Positions 9,452 to 16,811 of a stretch of DNA of 64,000 nt are shown piece after piece. The position numbers were made by a program, and so were the translations under genes. Position 1 is the first letter of the stretch, and each line of letters begins with the position of its first letter. The notes beneath the pieces are model-generated. The model saw only the letters and a program-made list of their open reading frames with translations. It did not search any database and was not told the origin of the DNA. Origin of the DNA: Rhodoferax sp. (GTDB lineage Bacteria > Pseudomonadota > Gammaproteobacteria > Burkholderiales > Burkholderiaceae_C); NCBI GenBank assembly GCA_031291295.1, contig JARLJI010000185.1, positions 1-64,000 on the forward strand, written 5' to 3'.

Positions 9452-11242
9452 TCAGAAAGTGCGGGTTTTGAGCGGAATGCTGTCGACGGTCAGTGGCTTC
9501 ATCTGCACCGGCTTGTAGCTCAGGCGGCTGCCATCCTTGTGCCACAGCGTGTGGCGCAGCCACTCGGTGTCGTTGCGTCCCAGCGGGTGCTCGGGCGAAT
9601 CGCCATAGTCGGCCACGCTGTGGGCGCCACGGCTCTCGTGGCGCGCCGCAGCGGACACGATGGTGGCCTGCGCGACCTCAATCAAATTGTCGACTTCCAG
9701 CGCCTCGATGCGCGCGGTGTTGAACACCTTGGACTTGTCCTTGAGGTTGATGGCCTCCACGCGCTGGCGCAGTTCGGCAATCTCTGTCACGCCCTTGTCC
9801 ATGATGGCCTGGGTGCGGAACACACCTGCGTGGTGCTGCATGGAGGCGCGCAGGTCGTTGGCCACATCCTGCGCGTATTCGCCGCTGCTGGCGCTGTCGA
9901 GGCGCGCCAGCCGGGCCAGGGGCAGGTCCGCCGCGTCGGCGGGCAGGGGCTTGTGCGCCTTGCTTTTGCTGTTGAACTCCACGATGTGGTTACCCGCCGC
10001 GCGGCCGAACACCAGCAGGTCGAGCAGCGAATTGGTGCCCAGCCGGTTCGCGCCGTGCACGCTGACGCAGGAGCATTCGCCCACCGCGTACAGGCCATTC
10101 ACGACCTCGCTTTTGTTCTCCGCGTTTTGCGTCACCACCTGGCCATGGATGTTGGTCGGGATGCCGCCCATCTGGTAGTGGATGGTGGGCACCACGGGAA
10201 TCGGCTCCTTGGTGACGTCGACGTTGGCAAAGTTATGCCCGATCTCGAGCACCGAAGGCAGGCGCTTCATGATGGTCTCGATGCCCAGGTGGTCCAGCTT
10301 GAGCAGCAGGTAGTCCTTGTTCGGGCCGCAGCCGCGGCCTTCCTTGATCTCCTGGTCCATGGAGCGCGAGACGAAGTCGCGTGGCGCCAGGTCTTTCAGG
10401 GTCGGCGCATAACGCTCCATGAAGCGTTCGCCATTGCCGTTGATCAGGATCGCGCCCTCGCCGCGGCAGCCTTCGGTCAGCAGCACGCCGGCACCGGCCA
10501 CGCCGGTCGGGTGGAATTGCCAGAACTCCATGTCCTGCAGCGGGAGGCCGGCGCGTGCCGCCATGCCCAGGCCGTCGCCGGTGTTGATGAAGGCATTGGT
10601 GGAGGCCGCAAAGATGCGCCCGGCACCGCCGGTGGCCAGCAGCGTGCTTTTGGCTTGCAGAATGTGGACGTCGCCGGTTTCCATTTCCAGCGCGGTGACG
10701 CCGATGACGTCGCCGTCGGCATCGCGAATCAGGTCCAGCGCCATCCACTCGACGAAAAAGCTGGTCTTGGCCTTGACGTTTTGCTGGTACAGCGTGTGCA
10801 GCATGGCGTGGCCGGTGCGGTCGGCGGCCGCGCAGGCGCGCTCGACCGCTTTTTCGCCGTAGTTGGCGGTGTGGCCGCCAAACGGGCGCTGGTAGATGGT
10901 GCCGTCGGCGTTGCGGTCGAACGGCATGCCCATGTGTTCCAGGTCGTACACCACGTTGGGCGCTTCGCGGCACATGAACTCGATCGCATCCTGGTCACCG
11001 AGCCAGTCGCCGCCCTTGACGGTATCGTAGAAATGGTAGTGCCAGTTGTCCTCGTTCATGTTGCCCAGCGAGGCGCCGATGCCGCCCTGCGCCGCGACCG
11101 TGTGCGAGCGCGTGGGGAACACCTTGGAGAGCACGGCCACGTTCAGGCCGGCGCGCGCCAGTTGCAGCGATGCGCGCATGCCGGAGCCACCGGCCCCGAC
11201 GATGACAACGTCAAATTTTCGTTTGGTAACGGAATAAGTCAT
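9452..11242 (-). CDS. sdhA: Succinate dehydrogenase flavoprotein subunit
   Basis: Oxidises succinate to fumarate with covalently bound FAD. I chose the ATG at 11242 (MTYSVTKRKFDVVIVGAGGSG), giving 596 residues. The open frame runs further upstream, but that part overlaps sdhD and is not SdhA-like. The FAD-binding GAGGSG is near residue 17, and the covalent flavin histidine is His47 in TRSHTVAAQGG. HPTG and the catalytic Arg region are present. Co-transcribed with sdhC and sdhD upstream and sdhB downstream. Confidence 0.97.
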   Translation of the reverse strand: MTYSVTKRKFDVVIVGAGGSGMRASLQLARAGLNVAVLSKVFPTRSHTVAAQGGIGASLGNMNEDNWHYHFYDTVKGGDWLGDQDAIEFMCREAPNVVYDLEHMGMPFDRNADGTIYQRPFGGHTANYGEKAVERACAAADRTGHAMLHTLYQQNVKAKTSFFVEWMALDLIRDADGDVIGVTALEMETGDVHILQAKSTLLATGGAGRIFAASTNAFINTGDGLGMAARAGLPLQDMEFWQFHPTGVAGAGVLLTEGCRGEGAILINGNGERFMERYAPTLKDLAPRDFVSRSMDQEIKEGRGCGPNKDYLLLKLDHLGIETIMKRLPSVLEIGHNFANVDVTKEPIPVVPTIHYQMGGIPTNIHGQVVTQNAENKSEVVNGLYAVGECSCVSVHGANRLGTNSLLDLLVFGRAAGNHIVEFNSKSKAHKPLPADAADLPLARLARLDSASSGEYAQDVANDLRASMQHHAGVFRTQAIMDKGVTEIAELRQRVEAINLKDKSKVFNTARIEALEVDNLIEVAQATIVSAAARHESRGAHSVADYGDSPEHPLGRNDTEWLRHTLWHKDGSRLSYKPVQMKPLTVDSIPLKTRTF

Positions 11243-11270
11243 GAATTTCAGCCTCGGTAGTGGCGTGGCA

Positions 11271-11636
11271 TCAAAGGCGCCACAGAACCTGGATGGCCCA
11301 ACCCGCGCAACCCACGAGCCAGACGATGGAGAAGATTTGCAACACCAGGCGCAGCGCGACCGGCTTGACGTAGTCCATGAAGATATCGCGCACACCGACC
11401 CACACGTGGTACAGCAGGGCGACGATGACGACAAATGTCAGCACCTTCATCCACTGGGCCGCGAAGATGCCGGCCCAGGTGTCGTAGCCGATCGGCCCGC
11501 TGGTGAAAACCACTTGCGCCAGCACCAACAGCGTGAACAGCGCCATCAGGCCGGCCGTGATGCGCTGGCCCAGCCAGTCCCGAAGACCATAGTGCGCACC
11601 CACCACGATGCGTTTGGTGCCGAAATTTACAGACAT
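11271..11636 (-). CDS. sdhD: Succinate dehydrogenase membrane anchor subunit
   Basis: A 121-residue hydrophobic anchor with three predicted membrane helices. The heme/quinone-site region has H and DY motifs (LLYHVWVGVRDIFMDYVKP). Together with SdhC it binds heme b and ubiquinone and holds SdhAB at the inner membrane. It lies between sdhC and sdhA on the minus strand. Confidence 0.93.
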   Translation of the reverse strand: MSVNFGTKRIVVGAHYGLRDWLGQRITAGLMALFTLLVLAQVVFTSGPIGYDTWAGIFAAQWMKVLTFVVIVALLYHVWVGVRDIFMDYVKPVALRLVLQIFSIVWLVGCAGWAIQVLWRL

Positions 11637-11694
11637 GGGAAGCTCCTGATCAAGTCAAGTAGGGGGGCAGCGTCAAACCTCTGCCCGCAAGGGT

Positions 11695-12141
11695 TTAGTA
11701 AAGGCCGAACAGCTTCGCGCCGAGGATCAGCAGCAGGGCGACGCTGACGACCAGCGTGCCGGCCGCGGACTTGCGGCCGAATTCTTTCGACACGGCGCCG
11801 TGATGGATGTCGGCCCACAGGTGGCGCAGCCCGGCGATGAAGTGGTGCAGAAACGCCCAGATCAGCAGCAGCGCCACGAGCTTGATGAACCAGCCCGGGA
11901 CAAAGCCGACACCGATGTTGAAGGCCGACTTGAATCGTGCAAATGAAATCTCGGAGGAAATGGAGGTGTCGAACATCCAGATGATGAACGGCAGCAGCAC
12001 GAACATGATCGCGCCGCTGATCCGGTGAAGAATCGACACCAGGGCGGCCAGCGGCATGCGGTAGGCGGGCAGATCCGTGAGGGCGTTGATGTTCCGGAAT
12101 TCGGGCCGTTTCGGTCGCGCGGGGGTGACTAGCTCAGACAT
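11695..12141 (-). CDS. sdhC: Succinate dehydrogenase cytochrome b556 subunit
   Basis: 148 residues from the ATG at 12141 (MSELVTPARPKRPEFRNI). An in-frame ATG 51 bases upstream gives an extension that is not SdhC-like. The RPEFRNINA...SILHRISG motif is the SdhC signature (S/R near quinone, H for heme), and HHFIAGLRHLWAD is the second conserved segment. Three membrane helices are visible. First structural gene of the sdhCDAB group, 127 bases after the gntR stop codon, so it may have its own promoter. Confidence 0.94.
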   Translation of the reverse strand: MSELVTPARPKRPEFRNINALTDLPAYRMPLAALVSILHRISGAIMFVLLPFIIWMFDTSISSEISFARFKSAFNIGVGFVPGWFIKLVALLLIWAFLHHFIAGLRHLWADIHHGAVSKEFGRKSAAGTLVVSVALLLILGAKLFGLY

Positions 12142-12268
12142 GGAATGACTTTCGTGAATGTAACGACTCTGTAATTGTGCAACGGCTGACAACCCAAAAT
12201 TCTATTGCAATGCAGCAAACCGAATGTGGCGACTGCAATTCCTGCCTGATTTCTGCCATCGTTCGTGG

Positions 12269-13063
12269 TCAGTTCAACTCGTTGCGGTAGTGGTGCGTGT
12301 CGGTGCGGTAGAGGCCGCGGCGAAGCTCCATCGGCACATCGTTGTAGGTGTAGGCGATGCGCTCCACGCTGAGCAGCGGTGTACCGGGTTTGACCTTGAG
12401 CAGGGCGCCTTGCGCCGCATCCGGCGATACGGCGCGGATATGTTCCTCGGCGCGCACCATGCGCACCCCGAATTCGACTTCGAACAGCGCATACATCGGG
12501 CCGTGGTAGTCCGACAGGCGCTCCGCGGTCAGCCCCTTGAACGGGCCGCCGGGCAGCCACAGGTCTTCCAGGATGGTGGGCACGCCCGAGAACGACAGCA
12601 CCCGGCGCACCTGCAGCACCGCGTCGCCCGAGCGCAGCGCCAAGGCGCGGGCCACGTCGGCGCTGGCGCGCAGGCGCTTGCAGTCGATGATTTCGCGCTG
12701 GGCCGGCCCTTCGCTGTTGACGTCGCCGTTGTCGGGAATCAGCTTCAAAAAGCGGTACTGCACATGGTGTTCGGCATGCGTGGCGACAAAGGTGCCCTTG
12801 CCCTGGCGCCGCACCACCAGGTTGTCGGCGGCCAGTTCGTCGATGGCCTTGCGCACCGTGCCCTGGCTCACTCGGTAGCGCACCGCCAAGTCCATTTCGC
12901 TTGGAATGGCCGCGCCGGGCTTCCACTCGCCCGACTGCAGGCTTTGCAGAATCAGTCCCTTGATCTGCTGGTATAGCGGACTGAAGGCGGGCGTCAGGCT
13001 GGTTGCAGCGGCGCTGCCCGGCTCGGCGTCGGAGGCTTCGGGATCGGCAGAAGAGTGAGACAT
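12269..13063 (-). CDS. GntR-family (HutC-type) regulator of the TCA-cycle cluster
   Basis: 264 residues from ATG 13063 (MSHSSADPEASD). An upstream in-frame ATG would overlap the promoter/operator and is unlikely. The winged helix (about residues 35-105) includes IPSEMDLAVRYRVSQGTVRKAIDEL and VVRRQGKGTFV, and a UTRA effector domain follows. The gene is divergent from mdh and upstream of sdhC, so it probably controls mdh and the sdh-gltA operon. The intergenic region carries an 18-bp perfect palindrome overlapping both promoters, which supports autoregulation. The ligand is unknown; a TCA intermediate is a reasonable guess. Confidence 0.9.
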   Translation of the reverse strand: MSHSSADPEASDAEPGSAAATSLTPAFSPLYQQIKGLILQSLQSGEWKPGAAIPSEMDLAVRYRVSQGTVRKAIDELAADNLVVRRQGKGTFVATHAEHHVQYRFLKLIPDNGDVNSEGPAQREIIDCKRLRASADVARALALRSGDAVLQVRRVLSFSGVPTILEDLWLPGGPFKGLTAERLSDYHGPMYALFEVEFGVRMVRAEEHIRAVSPDAAQGALLKVKPGTPLLSVERIAYTYNDVPMELRRGLYRTDTHHYRNELN

Positions 13064-13075
13064 GGGGCAGATCGT

Positions 13076-13115
13076 TTGGACGGCCCAATCATATCTTATA
13101 TAAGATATAAGACAA
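13076..13115. promoter_or_regulatory. Divergent gntR/mdh promoters with shared operator
   Basis: ATATCTTATATAAGATAT (13091-13108) is a perfect 18-bp palindrome. For mdh (plus), TTGGAC 13076-13081, a 17-base spacer and TATAAG 13099-13104 form a good sigma-70 promoter whose -10 lies in the palindrome. For gntR (minus), TTGTCT (13115-13110), a 16-base spacer and TATGAT (13093-13088) form a second one that spans it. A bound GntR dimer would block both. Confidence 0.7.
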
Positions 13116-13229
13116 ATTGACCGATGCGGGTTTTCGCGGGTAAACTCCAAGTCTGTTTCGAACCGCTTTCGCCAAGCGCCCGGGCTCCCTTTGGGAAGCC
13201 TCTTTCATTACCCTTTCTGGAGTTCCGCC

Positions 13230-14216
13230 ATGAGCAAAAAACCCGTTCGCGTCGCTGTTACCGGTGCCGCAGGTCAAATCGGCTACGCCATCCTGTTTCG
13301 CATCGCCTCGGGCGAAATGCTGGGCAAGGACCAGCCCGTGATCCTGCAACTGCTCGAAGTGCCGGTCGAAGGCCCGCAAAAGGCGCTCAAGGGCGTGATG
13401 ATGGAGCTCGACGACTGTGCTTTCCCGCTGCTCGTGGAGATGACCGCCCACAGTGACCCGATGACGGCCTTCAAGGACGCCGACTACGCGCTGCTGGTCG
13501 GTTCGCGCCCACGTGGCCCCGGCATGGAACGCTCCGAGCTGCTCGCCGTCAACGGCGCCATCTTCACAGCACAAGGCAAGGCATTGAATGCCGTGGCCAG
13601 TCGCAATGTCAAGGTGCTGGTGGTGGGCAACCCGGCCAACACCAACGCCTACATCGCGATGAAGAGCGCGCCCGACCTGCCAAGCAAGAACTTCACCGCC
13701 ATGCTGCGCCTGGACCACAACCGCGCACTGAGCCAGATTGCCGCCAAGACCGGCAAGGCGGTGGCCGACATCGAGAAGCTCACCGTCTGGGGCAACCACT
13801 CGCCCACCATGTACGCCGATTACCGCTTCGCCACCATCAACGGCGAGAGCGTGGCCAAGATGATCAACGACCAGGAATGGAACGCCAACGTGTTCCTGCC
13901 CACCGTGGGCAAGCGTGGTGCCGCCATCATCGAGGCGCGCGGCCTGTCGTCGGCGGCGTCCGCGGCCAACGCGGCCATCGACCACATGCACGACTGGGCC
14001 CTGGGCACCAACGGCAAATGGGTCACCATGGGCATCCCGTCGGATGGCAGTTACGGCATCCCCAAGGACGTGATGTTCGGCGTCCCGGTCACCTGCGAGA
14101 ACGGCGAATACGAGCGGGTCGAGGGCCTGCCGATCGACGCCTTCAGCCAGGAATGCATCAACAAGACGCTCAAGGAACTGCTGGACGAGCAGGCCGGCGT
14201 GGCCCACCTGCTGTAA
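13230..14216 (+). CDS. mdh: Malate dehydrogenase
   Basis: NAD-dependent interconversion of malate and oxaloacetate. 328 residues from ATG 13230 ([19 protein letters not shown]), with TCTGGAG-like ribosome site upstream. The nucleotide-binding loop is TGAAGQIGY, the substrate arginines are in [15 protein letters not shown], and the catalytic His is in [12 protein letters not shown]. This is the cytosolic-type Mdh typical of betaproteobacteria. It is transcribed away from gntR and leads the plus-strand arm towards acnB. Confidence 0.97.
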   Translation: MSKKPVRVAVTGAAGQIGYAILFRIASGEMLGKDQPVILQLLEVPVEGPQKALKGVMMELDDCAFPLLVEMTAHSDPMTAFKDADYALLVGSRPRGPGMERSELLAVNGAIFTAQGKALNAVASRNVKVLVVGNPANTNAYIAMKSAPDLPSKNFTAMLRLDHNRALSQIAAKTGKAVADIEKLTVWGNHSPTMYADYRFATINGESVAKMINDQEWNANVFLPTVGKRGAAIIEARGLSSAASAANAAIDHMHDWALGTNGKWVTMGIPSDGSYGIPKDVMFGVPVTCENGEYERVEGLPIDAFSQECINKTLKELLDEQAGVAHLL

Positions 14217-14240
14217 TCCGGGCCGTCAAACTGCCTGTCC

Positions 14241-15029
14241 ATGCACGACTGGAATCCGGACCTGTACCGGCGCTACGAGGATGAGCGCACGCGGCCGGCG
14301 CAGGACCTGCTGGCGCGCGTGCCGTTGGAGCGGGCGGCGCGGGTGGTCGATCTCGGCTGCGGGCCCGGCAATTCCACCGAACTGCTGGTGCGGCGTTTTG
14401 CGACCGCGCAGGTCACCGGCACCGACAACTCCGAAGCCATGCTGGCGAGCGCGCGCCAGCGCCTGCCGCAGCTGCGCTTCGAGCTCAGCGACATCGCGCG
14501 CTGGACGCCCGACGCCGCGCAGGGCGGGGCGCCCGACCTGATTTACGCCAACGCGGCGCTGCAATGGGTGCCCGATCACGAAACGCTGATTCCGCGCCTG
14601 TTTGCCGCGCTCGCTCCCGGCGGCGTGCTCGCCGTCCAGATGCCCGACAACCGCCAGGAGCCGACGCATCGCCTGATGCGCGAGCTGGCTGCGCAGGCGC
14701 CGTGGGCGGAGCCCATCGGCGACGCCGACCGGCTGCGCACCGAACTGCTGGACGTCGGCGGCTATTACGACCTGCTGGCGCCGCAGGCGGCGCAGGTTGA
14801 CGTCTGGCGCACCATCTACCAGCATCCGATGGCGACGCCCGCCGCGATCGTCGAATGGGTGCGCGGCACGGGGCTCAAGCCCTTTGTCGATCGCCTGCCG
14901 CCCGCACTGCAGGCCAGCTACCTGGCCGAGTACGAGCGCCGCATCGCGCAGGCCTATCCGCTGCGCGCCGACGGACGCCTGCTGCTGGCATTTCCGCGCC
15001 TGTTCATCGTGGCGCAGCGCAAGCCATGA
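14241..15029 (+). CDS. tam: Trans-aconitate 2-methyltransferase
   Basis: 262 residues. Methylates trans-aconitate, an inhibitor of aconitase formed spontaneously from cis-aconitate, using S-adenosylmethionine. The start MHDWNPDLYRRYEDERTRPA is typical of Tam. SAM motif I is VVDLGCGPGNS, followed by YANAALQWVPDHE and GGVLAVQMPDN. It sits 24 bases after mdh and overlaps the next gene by ATGA. Neighbouring acnB makes the detoxification role coherent. Confidence 0.93.
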   Translation: MHDWNPDLYRRYEDERTRPAQDLLARVPLERAARVVDLGCGPGNSTELLVRRFATAQVTGTDNSEAMLASARQRLPQLRFELSDIARWTPDAAQGGAPDLIYANAALQWVPDHETLIPRLFAALAPGGVLAVQMPDNRQEPTHRLMRELAAQAPWAEPIGDADRLRTELLDVGGYYDLLAPQAAQVDVWRTIYQHPMATPAAIVEWVRGTGLKPFVDRLPPALQASYLAEYERRIAQAYPLRADGRLLLAFPRLFIVAQRKP

Positions 15030-16144
15030 GTGACATGAGCGCCGCGTCGGGCCGCCCCAAGCAAGCGCACGCCCCCTCGGGGGGCAGCGCAGTACGCGCA
15101 GCGACAAGCGTGGGGGCATCATCCCCCCGCCATCCACGCCAGGTGCTGCTGGGCGCCCAGGCGGCTGCCAGCTTCCTGCCGGTGTGCGACCACTACAGCG
15201 GCGTCGAGGCGCGCATGCGCAAGAGCCTGCAGCTGCAGGCCGAGTTCACCGAGGAATTCGGCGCCTGCGTGTTCGATGTGACACTGGACTGCGAGGACGG
15301 CGCGCCGGTCGGCGGCGAGGCCGACCACGCGGCGCTGGTGGTGGCACTGGCGCTGCTGGCAGACGGCAAGGCGCGCGTCGCCGTGCGCGTGCATCCGGTG
15401 GACCATCCCGCGTTCGAGTCCGACATCGCCACGATTGCCGGCGCGGCCGGGCGCAAGCTGTGCCACATCATGATTCCCAAGGTGGAATCGGTGGACGACG
15501 TGATTCGGGCCGAAAAAGCCCTGGAGTCCGCATCCGCCGGGCATTTGCCGCTACAGGTTTTGATAGAGTCGCCGGCCGCCGTGCAGCGCGCCTTCGAGAT
15601 CGCCGCGCACCCGCGCGTGCAGTCGCTGAGCTTTGGCCTGATGGACTTTGTCTCCAGCCACGGCGGCGCGATCCCCTCGGACGGCATGGGCGTGCAGGGC
15701 CAGTTCACGCATCCGCTGGTGGTGCGCGCCAAGCTCGAGATTGCCTCGGCCTGCCATGCCTGGGGCAAGGTGCCTTCACACTGCGTGGTGACCGAATTCA
15801 AGGACACCCAGGCGCTGGGCGCGGCCGCGCGCCGGGCCGCGCGCGAATTCGGCTACACCCGCATGTGGAGCATCCACCCGGACCAGATCCGCACTATCCT
15901 GCAGGCGTTTGCGCCGAGTCCGCGCGAGATCGAGATCGCTACAAAAATAATAGCTGCTGCTGCCGATGCAGACTGGGCCCCCGTTTCTTTTGAGGGCAAG
16001 CTGCAGGACCGCGCCAGTTACCGCTATTTCTGGCAGGTGCTGGAGCGCGCCCATCAAACGGGCAGGGAACTGCCCGACGAAATCCGGATTTATTTCAACC
16101 CCGCTGACCACCCCACGGTACATTCCACGGAGATACCCTCATGA
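15026..16144 (+). CDS. HpcH/HpaI aldolase - citrate lyase beta (CitE)-like lyase
   Basis: 372 residues from ATG 15026, which overlaps the tam stop codon. The fold is the CitE/malyl-CoA lyase TIM barrel: VTLDCEDGAPVGGE (metal/CoA region), HIMIPKVESVDDVIRAE and LIESPAAVQRAFEIA carry the conserved acidic and Arg-type positions, and a lid-like C terminus contains WSIHPDQIRTILQAF. The likely substrate is a malyl-CoA or citramalyl-CoA type compound, but I cannot say which. The first 35 or so residues (PKQAHAPSGGSAV...) are not family sequence: they are translated from a GC-rich repeat (15050-15130). No other start codon exists before the conserved core. Two 17-bp palindromes also lie in the gene. 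Confidence 0.85.
   Translation: MSDMSAASGRPKQAHAPSGGSAVRAATSVGASSPRHPRQVLLGAQAAASFLPVCDHYSGVEARMRKSLQLQAEFTEEFGACVFDVTLDCEDGAPVGGEADHAALVVALALLADGKARVAVRVHPVDHPAFESDIATIAGAAGRKLCHIMIPKVESVDDVIRAEKALESASAGHLPLQVLIESPAAVQRAFEIAAHPRVQSLSFGLMDFVSSHGGAIPSDGMGVQGQFTHPLVVRAKLEIASACHAWGKVPSHCVVTEFKDTQALGAAARRAAREFGYTRMWSIHPDQIRTILQAFAPSPREIEIATKIIAAAADADWAPVSFEGKLQDRASYRYFWQVLERAHQTGRELPDEIRIYFNPADHPTVHSTEIPS
15050..15130. repeat. GC-rich Burkholderiales-type repeat inside the lyase N terminus
   Basis: GCCGCCCCAAGCAAGCGCAC, then a CCCCCTCGGGGGG hairpin at 15072-15084, and a second GGGGG-CATCAT-CCCCCC hairpin at 15112-15128. I recognise this as a dispersed sequence usually intergenic in Comamonadaceae. 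Here it is in frame within the 5' end of the CitE-like gene. Confidence 0.65.
15550..15566. repeat. 17-bp dispersed palindrome (copy 3, in CitE-like gene)
   Basis: GCTACAGGTTTTGATAG, an imperfect copy in frame within the lyase gene. Confidence 0.4.
15938..15954. repeat. 17-bp dispersed palindrome (copy 4, in CitE-like gene)
   Basis: GCTACAAAAATAATAGC, encoding part of ATKIIAAAADADW in a loop before the C-terminal lid of the lyase. Confidence 0.6.
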
Positions 16145-16743
16145 AAGCCATTCTCACTGCCACCCTGGTTCTGCTGAGCCCCGCCTTGGTGCTCGCGCAG
16201 GCGAGTGCACCCTCTGACGCGGCCAAGCCCTCCAACAAACCGGCAGCCAAACATGCGACGAAACACGTGGCGAAGAAAAAGCCCGTCGTCAGCACGAACC
16301 GCCAAAACCTCAAAAGCGCCGCCATGAACGCGGCCGCCGGTATTGAAGCGGCCGACGCCGCACTCACACCCGCCGAGTTGGCGATAGCGCAGCGCGTGTA
16401 CGTGGGCAGCCTGCCGTGCGAGCTGGGTGCCACCGTCACGCTCACGGCCGATCCCAAATCGCCAGGGTACTTCGATGTACGCGGCAAAAACTTCAACTAC
16501 CACATGTTCCCCGTGGTCACGTCGACGGGCGCGGTTCGCCTGGAAGACCACCGGGAAGGCGCGGTGTGGCTCCAACTGGGCAACAAGTCCATGCTCATGA
16601 ACCAGAAGCTCGGGCAACGCATGGCTGACGAGTGCAAGAGCCCGGCCCAGGCGACGGTCGCCGAGAACATGAAAGAGCATCCCGGCCCCAGCCTGCTGGA
16701 CGCGCCGGTGAAGGCCGGTGCAGCGCCGGCCGCTAGTAAATAG
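16141..16743 (+). CDS. Exported protein of unknown function
   Basis: 200 residues; I do not recognise the family. A clear signal peptide (MKAILTATLVLLSPALVLAQA) is followed by a Lys/Ala-rich basic linker (about residues 25-60). A compact domain contains only two cysteines (LPCELG and DECKSP), which could form a disulfide in the periplasm. The start codon overlaps the CitE-like stop (ATGA) and acnB follows 68 bases later, so it is translationally coupled in the tam-lyase-acnB run. Its stop codon TAG lies inside a copy of the 17-bp palindrome (16732-16748). Confidence 0.8.
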   Translation: MKAILTATLVLLSPALVLAQASAPSDAAKPSNKPAAKHATKHVAKKKPVVSTNRQNLKSAAMNAAAGIEAADAALTPAELAIAQRVYVGSLPCELGATVTLTADPKSPGYFDVRGKNFNYHMFPVVTSTGAVRLEDHREGAVWLQLGNKSMLMNQKLGQRMADECKSPAQATVAENMKEHPGPSLLDAPVKAGAAPAASK

Positions 16744-16748
16744 ATAGC
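16732..16748. repeat. 17-bp dispersed palindrome (copy 5, supplies a stop codon)
   Basis: GCTAGTAAATAGATAGC; the TAG at 16741-16743 is the stop codon of the exported protein gene. Confidence 0.6.
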
Positions 16749-16811
16749 TGAAAGCGCCCGCCGCCAAAGGGCTGGCGCCATTATTTTCTGAAATCAAGAA
16801 GGACCCCCACC

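Noticed and set aside
9398..11260. A 620-residue plus-strand open frame opposite sdhA
   Set aside because: Same composition artefact; sdhA on the minus strand has all catalytic motifs.
11243..11434. A longer SdhA start within sdhD
   Set aside because: The extension is Ser/Cys-rich shadow sequence; MTYSVTKRKFDVV is the conserved N terminus.
14855..15025. A 57-codon upstream extension of the CitE-like lyase
   Set aside because: It is a frame-shifted read of the end of tam; the ATG overlapping the tam stop is the natural coupled start.
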